Shown piece by piece: positions 5,263-6,148 of a stretch of 6,148 nt of DNA; positions within the stretch are counted from its first letter, which is position 1, and every line of letters starts with the position of its first letter. The translations under genes were made by a program, and so were the position numbers. Source of the stretch: Candidatus Lindowiibacteriota bacterium (GTDB lineage: Bacteria; Lindowbacteria; 2-12-FULL-62-27). Below the pieces are notes generated by a model. That model did not search any database and was not told where the DNA came from. It saw nothing but the letters and a program-made list of their open reading frames with translations. The stretch is taken from positions 1 to 6,148 of the forward strand of contig JAHFCY010000172.1 of the NCBI GenBank assembly GCA_023249255.1, in the 5' to 3' direction.

Positions 5263-6148
5263 CTAGAATATTTTGTTAAATGTCACGGAGACTTTGGCGA
5301 GTTCTTTCCCGCTGATGGAGATGAGACCCGGAGAATATCTTTCGACTTCGACGCCGTCGAATATGTAGGGACGTGCCGCAAAAGTCGCGGTCCGGTCGGG
5401 AGGAACCGCGAAAAACAGTTTACTCGGTCTGCCCTCCAGCGTATTTCCGGTCAGGTATAAAACCAGCGCATGCTCGGTCTCATGAAATCCGTTTTTCCAA
5501 TAATGGCACTTGGCCATGCTTTGCATTTTAAACTCTGGGACCGACGTATCCGCCGGAATATATGAATATACGCCGTGGAATTGGGGGTCGACAAACTTCT
5601 GCCAGTTCGCCGCTGTTCGAGTCAGTAACGGTTCGTATTCCCGGTTGATCAGGTTCAGTGTGGCGGCCAGCTGGTCGGCTTCGGCAGATGACCACCAGCA
5701 GAGCCATCGGGTGTCCCCGGGATCGAGTTTGATTTTATCGCGCCATGTGCCTCCCGTTTCATCGAATGCCTTGTGCACCCACGTCGAAACATTTTGATCG
5801 ATGAATTCCTTGAACGGATGGTCGGGCAACCGCCGGTCGACCTGCCGGATGAGCCAGTAGGATTTGAGCGTATGGCCGAAATCGGTATTTCCTTTATAAA
5901 TATTTTTCTGGTTATGAACACCCCAGAAAATTCCATCCGACCAGAATCGGGTAATCAGAGCTTGAGAAAGAATTCTTAAATCATCGAGGAACTGTTCACG
6001 CCTCCCGCCATCCGATAACACCGGCTGTGCGAGAAGAAGATAGGAATTCATCTGATCCAGCTGGGCGACCAGTTCCCAGCCGCCATCCGGGCCGTCACTG
6101 TCGCCGCCGATATCGACCTCGTGCTTCATGTCGTACGAGAGCGCGTCT
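5263..6148 (-). CDS. AGE-superfamily (N-acylglucosamine/cellobiose 2-epimerase-like) protein, 5' truncated by window edge
   Basis: The frame stays open through the right edge (codons for DALSYD precede the ATG at 6129), so that ATG is internal and the N-terminal part is missing. If the family's usual length of about 390-420 applies, roughly 150 residues are outside. AGE enzymes are (alpha/alpha)6 barrels that isomerise or epimerise sugars. Counting from the Met at 6129, family-like motifs appear in the right order: DFGHTLKSYWLI at 83-94 (cf. GHxxExxWLL), RWLCWWSSAEADQLAATLNL at 141-160 (cf. WWxQAEA), FVDPQFHGVYSYI at 179-191 (cf. DPxxGGWY), and YWKNGFHETEHAL at 210-222 (cf. WKxxYHxxRAL). His86 and His216 match the catalytic histidine positions of cellobiose 2-epimerases. 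However, the Glu of GHxxE is Lys89, and the upstream MHLxEA motif appears as MNSYLLLA (27-34), without its His. About 55-60 residues after the barrel (from about 230) form an extra strand-rich tail. The activity is therefore uncertain; the fold assignment is good, the reaction is not established. It is the first visible gene of the ABC exporter operon. Whether it has a signal peptide cannot be seen. Confidence 0.78.
   Translation of the reverse strand, partial: DALSYDMKHEVDIGGDSDGPDGGWELVAQLDQMNSYLLLAQPVLSDGGRREQFLDDLRILSQALITRFWSDGIFWGVHNQKNIYKGNTDFGHTLKSYWLIRQVDRRLPDHPFKEFIDQNVSTWVHKAFDETGGTWRDKIKLDPGDTRWLCWWSSAEADQLAATLNLINREYEPLLTRTAANWQKFVDPQFHGVYSYIPADTSVPEFKMQSMAKCHYWKNGFHETEHALVLYLTGNTLEGRPSKLFFAVPPDRTATFAARPYIFDGVEVERYSPGLISISGKELAKVSVTFNKIF

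Noticed and set aside
4735-5460. 241-codon open frame on the plus strand opposite the ABC ATPase
   Set aside because: It is antisense to a gene with all ABC motifs, runs across the gene boundary into the AGE-like gene, and its composition (D, H, R and G rich, no recognisable domain) is that of a shadow frame in GC-rich DNA.
6127-6129. ATG as the start of the AGE-like gene
   Set aside because: The frame stays open to the window edge, and a start here would remove the first third or more of the barrel expected for this family.

Overview
This 6.1 kb bacterial window holds parts of two converging transcription units, with almost no non-coding DNA. By eye it is moderately GC-rich. The gene types (a multidomain cyclase/STAND-ATPase/TPR regulator and an uncharacterised ABC-2 exporter of the COG4586/COG4587/COG3694 kind) are common in large-genome soil or environmental bacteria such as Acidobacteriota, Verrucomicrobiota and Chloroflexota. 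The sequence alone does not settle the phylum. There are no RNA genes, insertion sequences, CRISPR arrays or phage genes that I can see.

Left part (1-2633, plus strand): the 3' portion of one long gene. It carries the last residues of a class III adenylate/guanylate cyclase domain, a STAND-type NTPase (NB-ARC/COG3903-like) with a winged-helix region, and a TPR array with a regular period of about 40 residues. The true start and the catalytic cyclase core lie left of the window.

Right part (6148-2646, minus strand): four tightly packed genes read right to left. They are an AGE-superfamily (N-acylglucosamine/cellobiose 2-epimerase-like) protein cut by the right edge, an ABC ATPase, and two different ABC-2 permeases. 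The spacings are 9 nt, then two ATGA stop/start overlaps, so this is very probably one co-translated operon. The ATPase dimer and the permease heterodimer should form one inner-membrane transporter, most likely an exporter of unknown substrate. The AGE-like protein is the only visible hint that the substrate or pathway involves sugars.

The two units converge with only 12 nt between their stop codons and no evident hairpin terminator. Promoters for both units must lie outside the window. The most notable oddity is the AGE-like protein: its fold motifs and two catalytic-type histidines are recognisable, but the usual acidic residue of the GHxxE motif is lysine, and it has an extra C-terminal segment. 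I found no convincing evidence of a wholly new system; the main open questions are that protein's chemistry and what the transporter moves.
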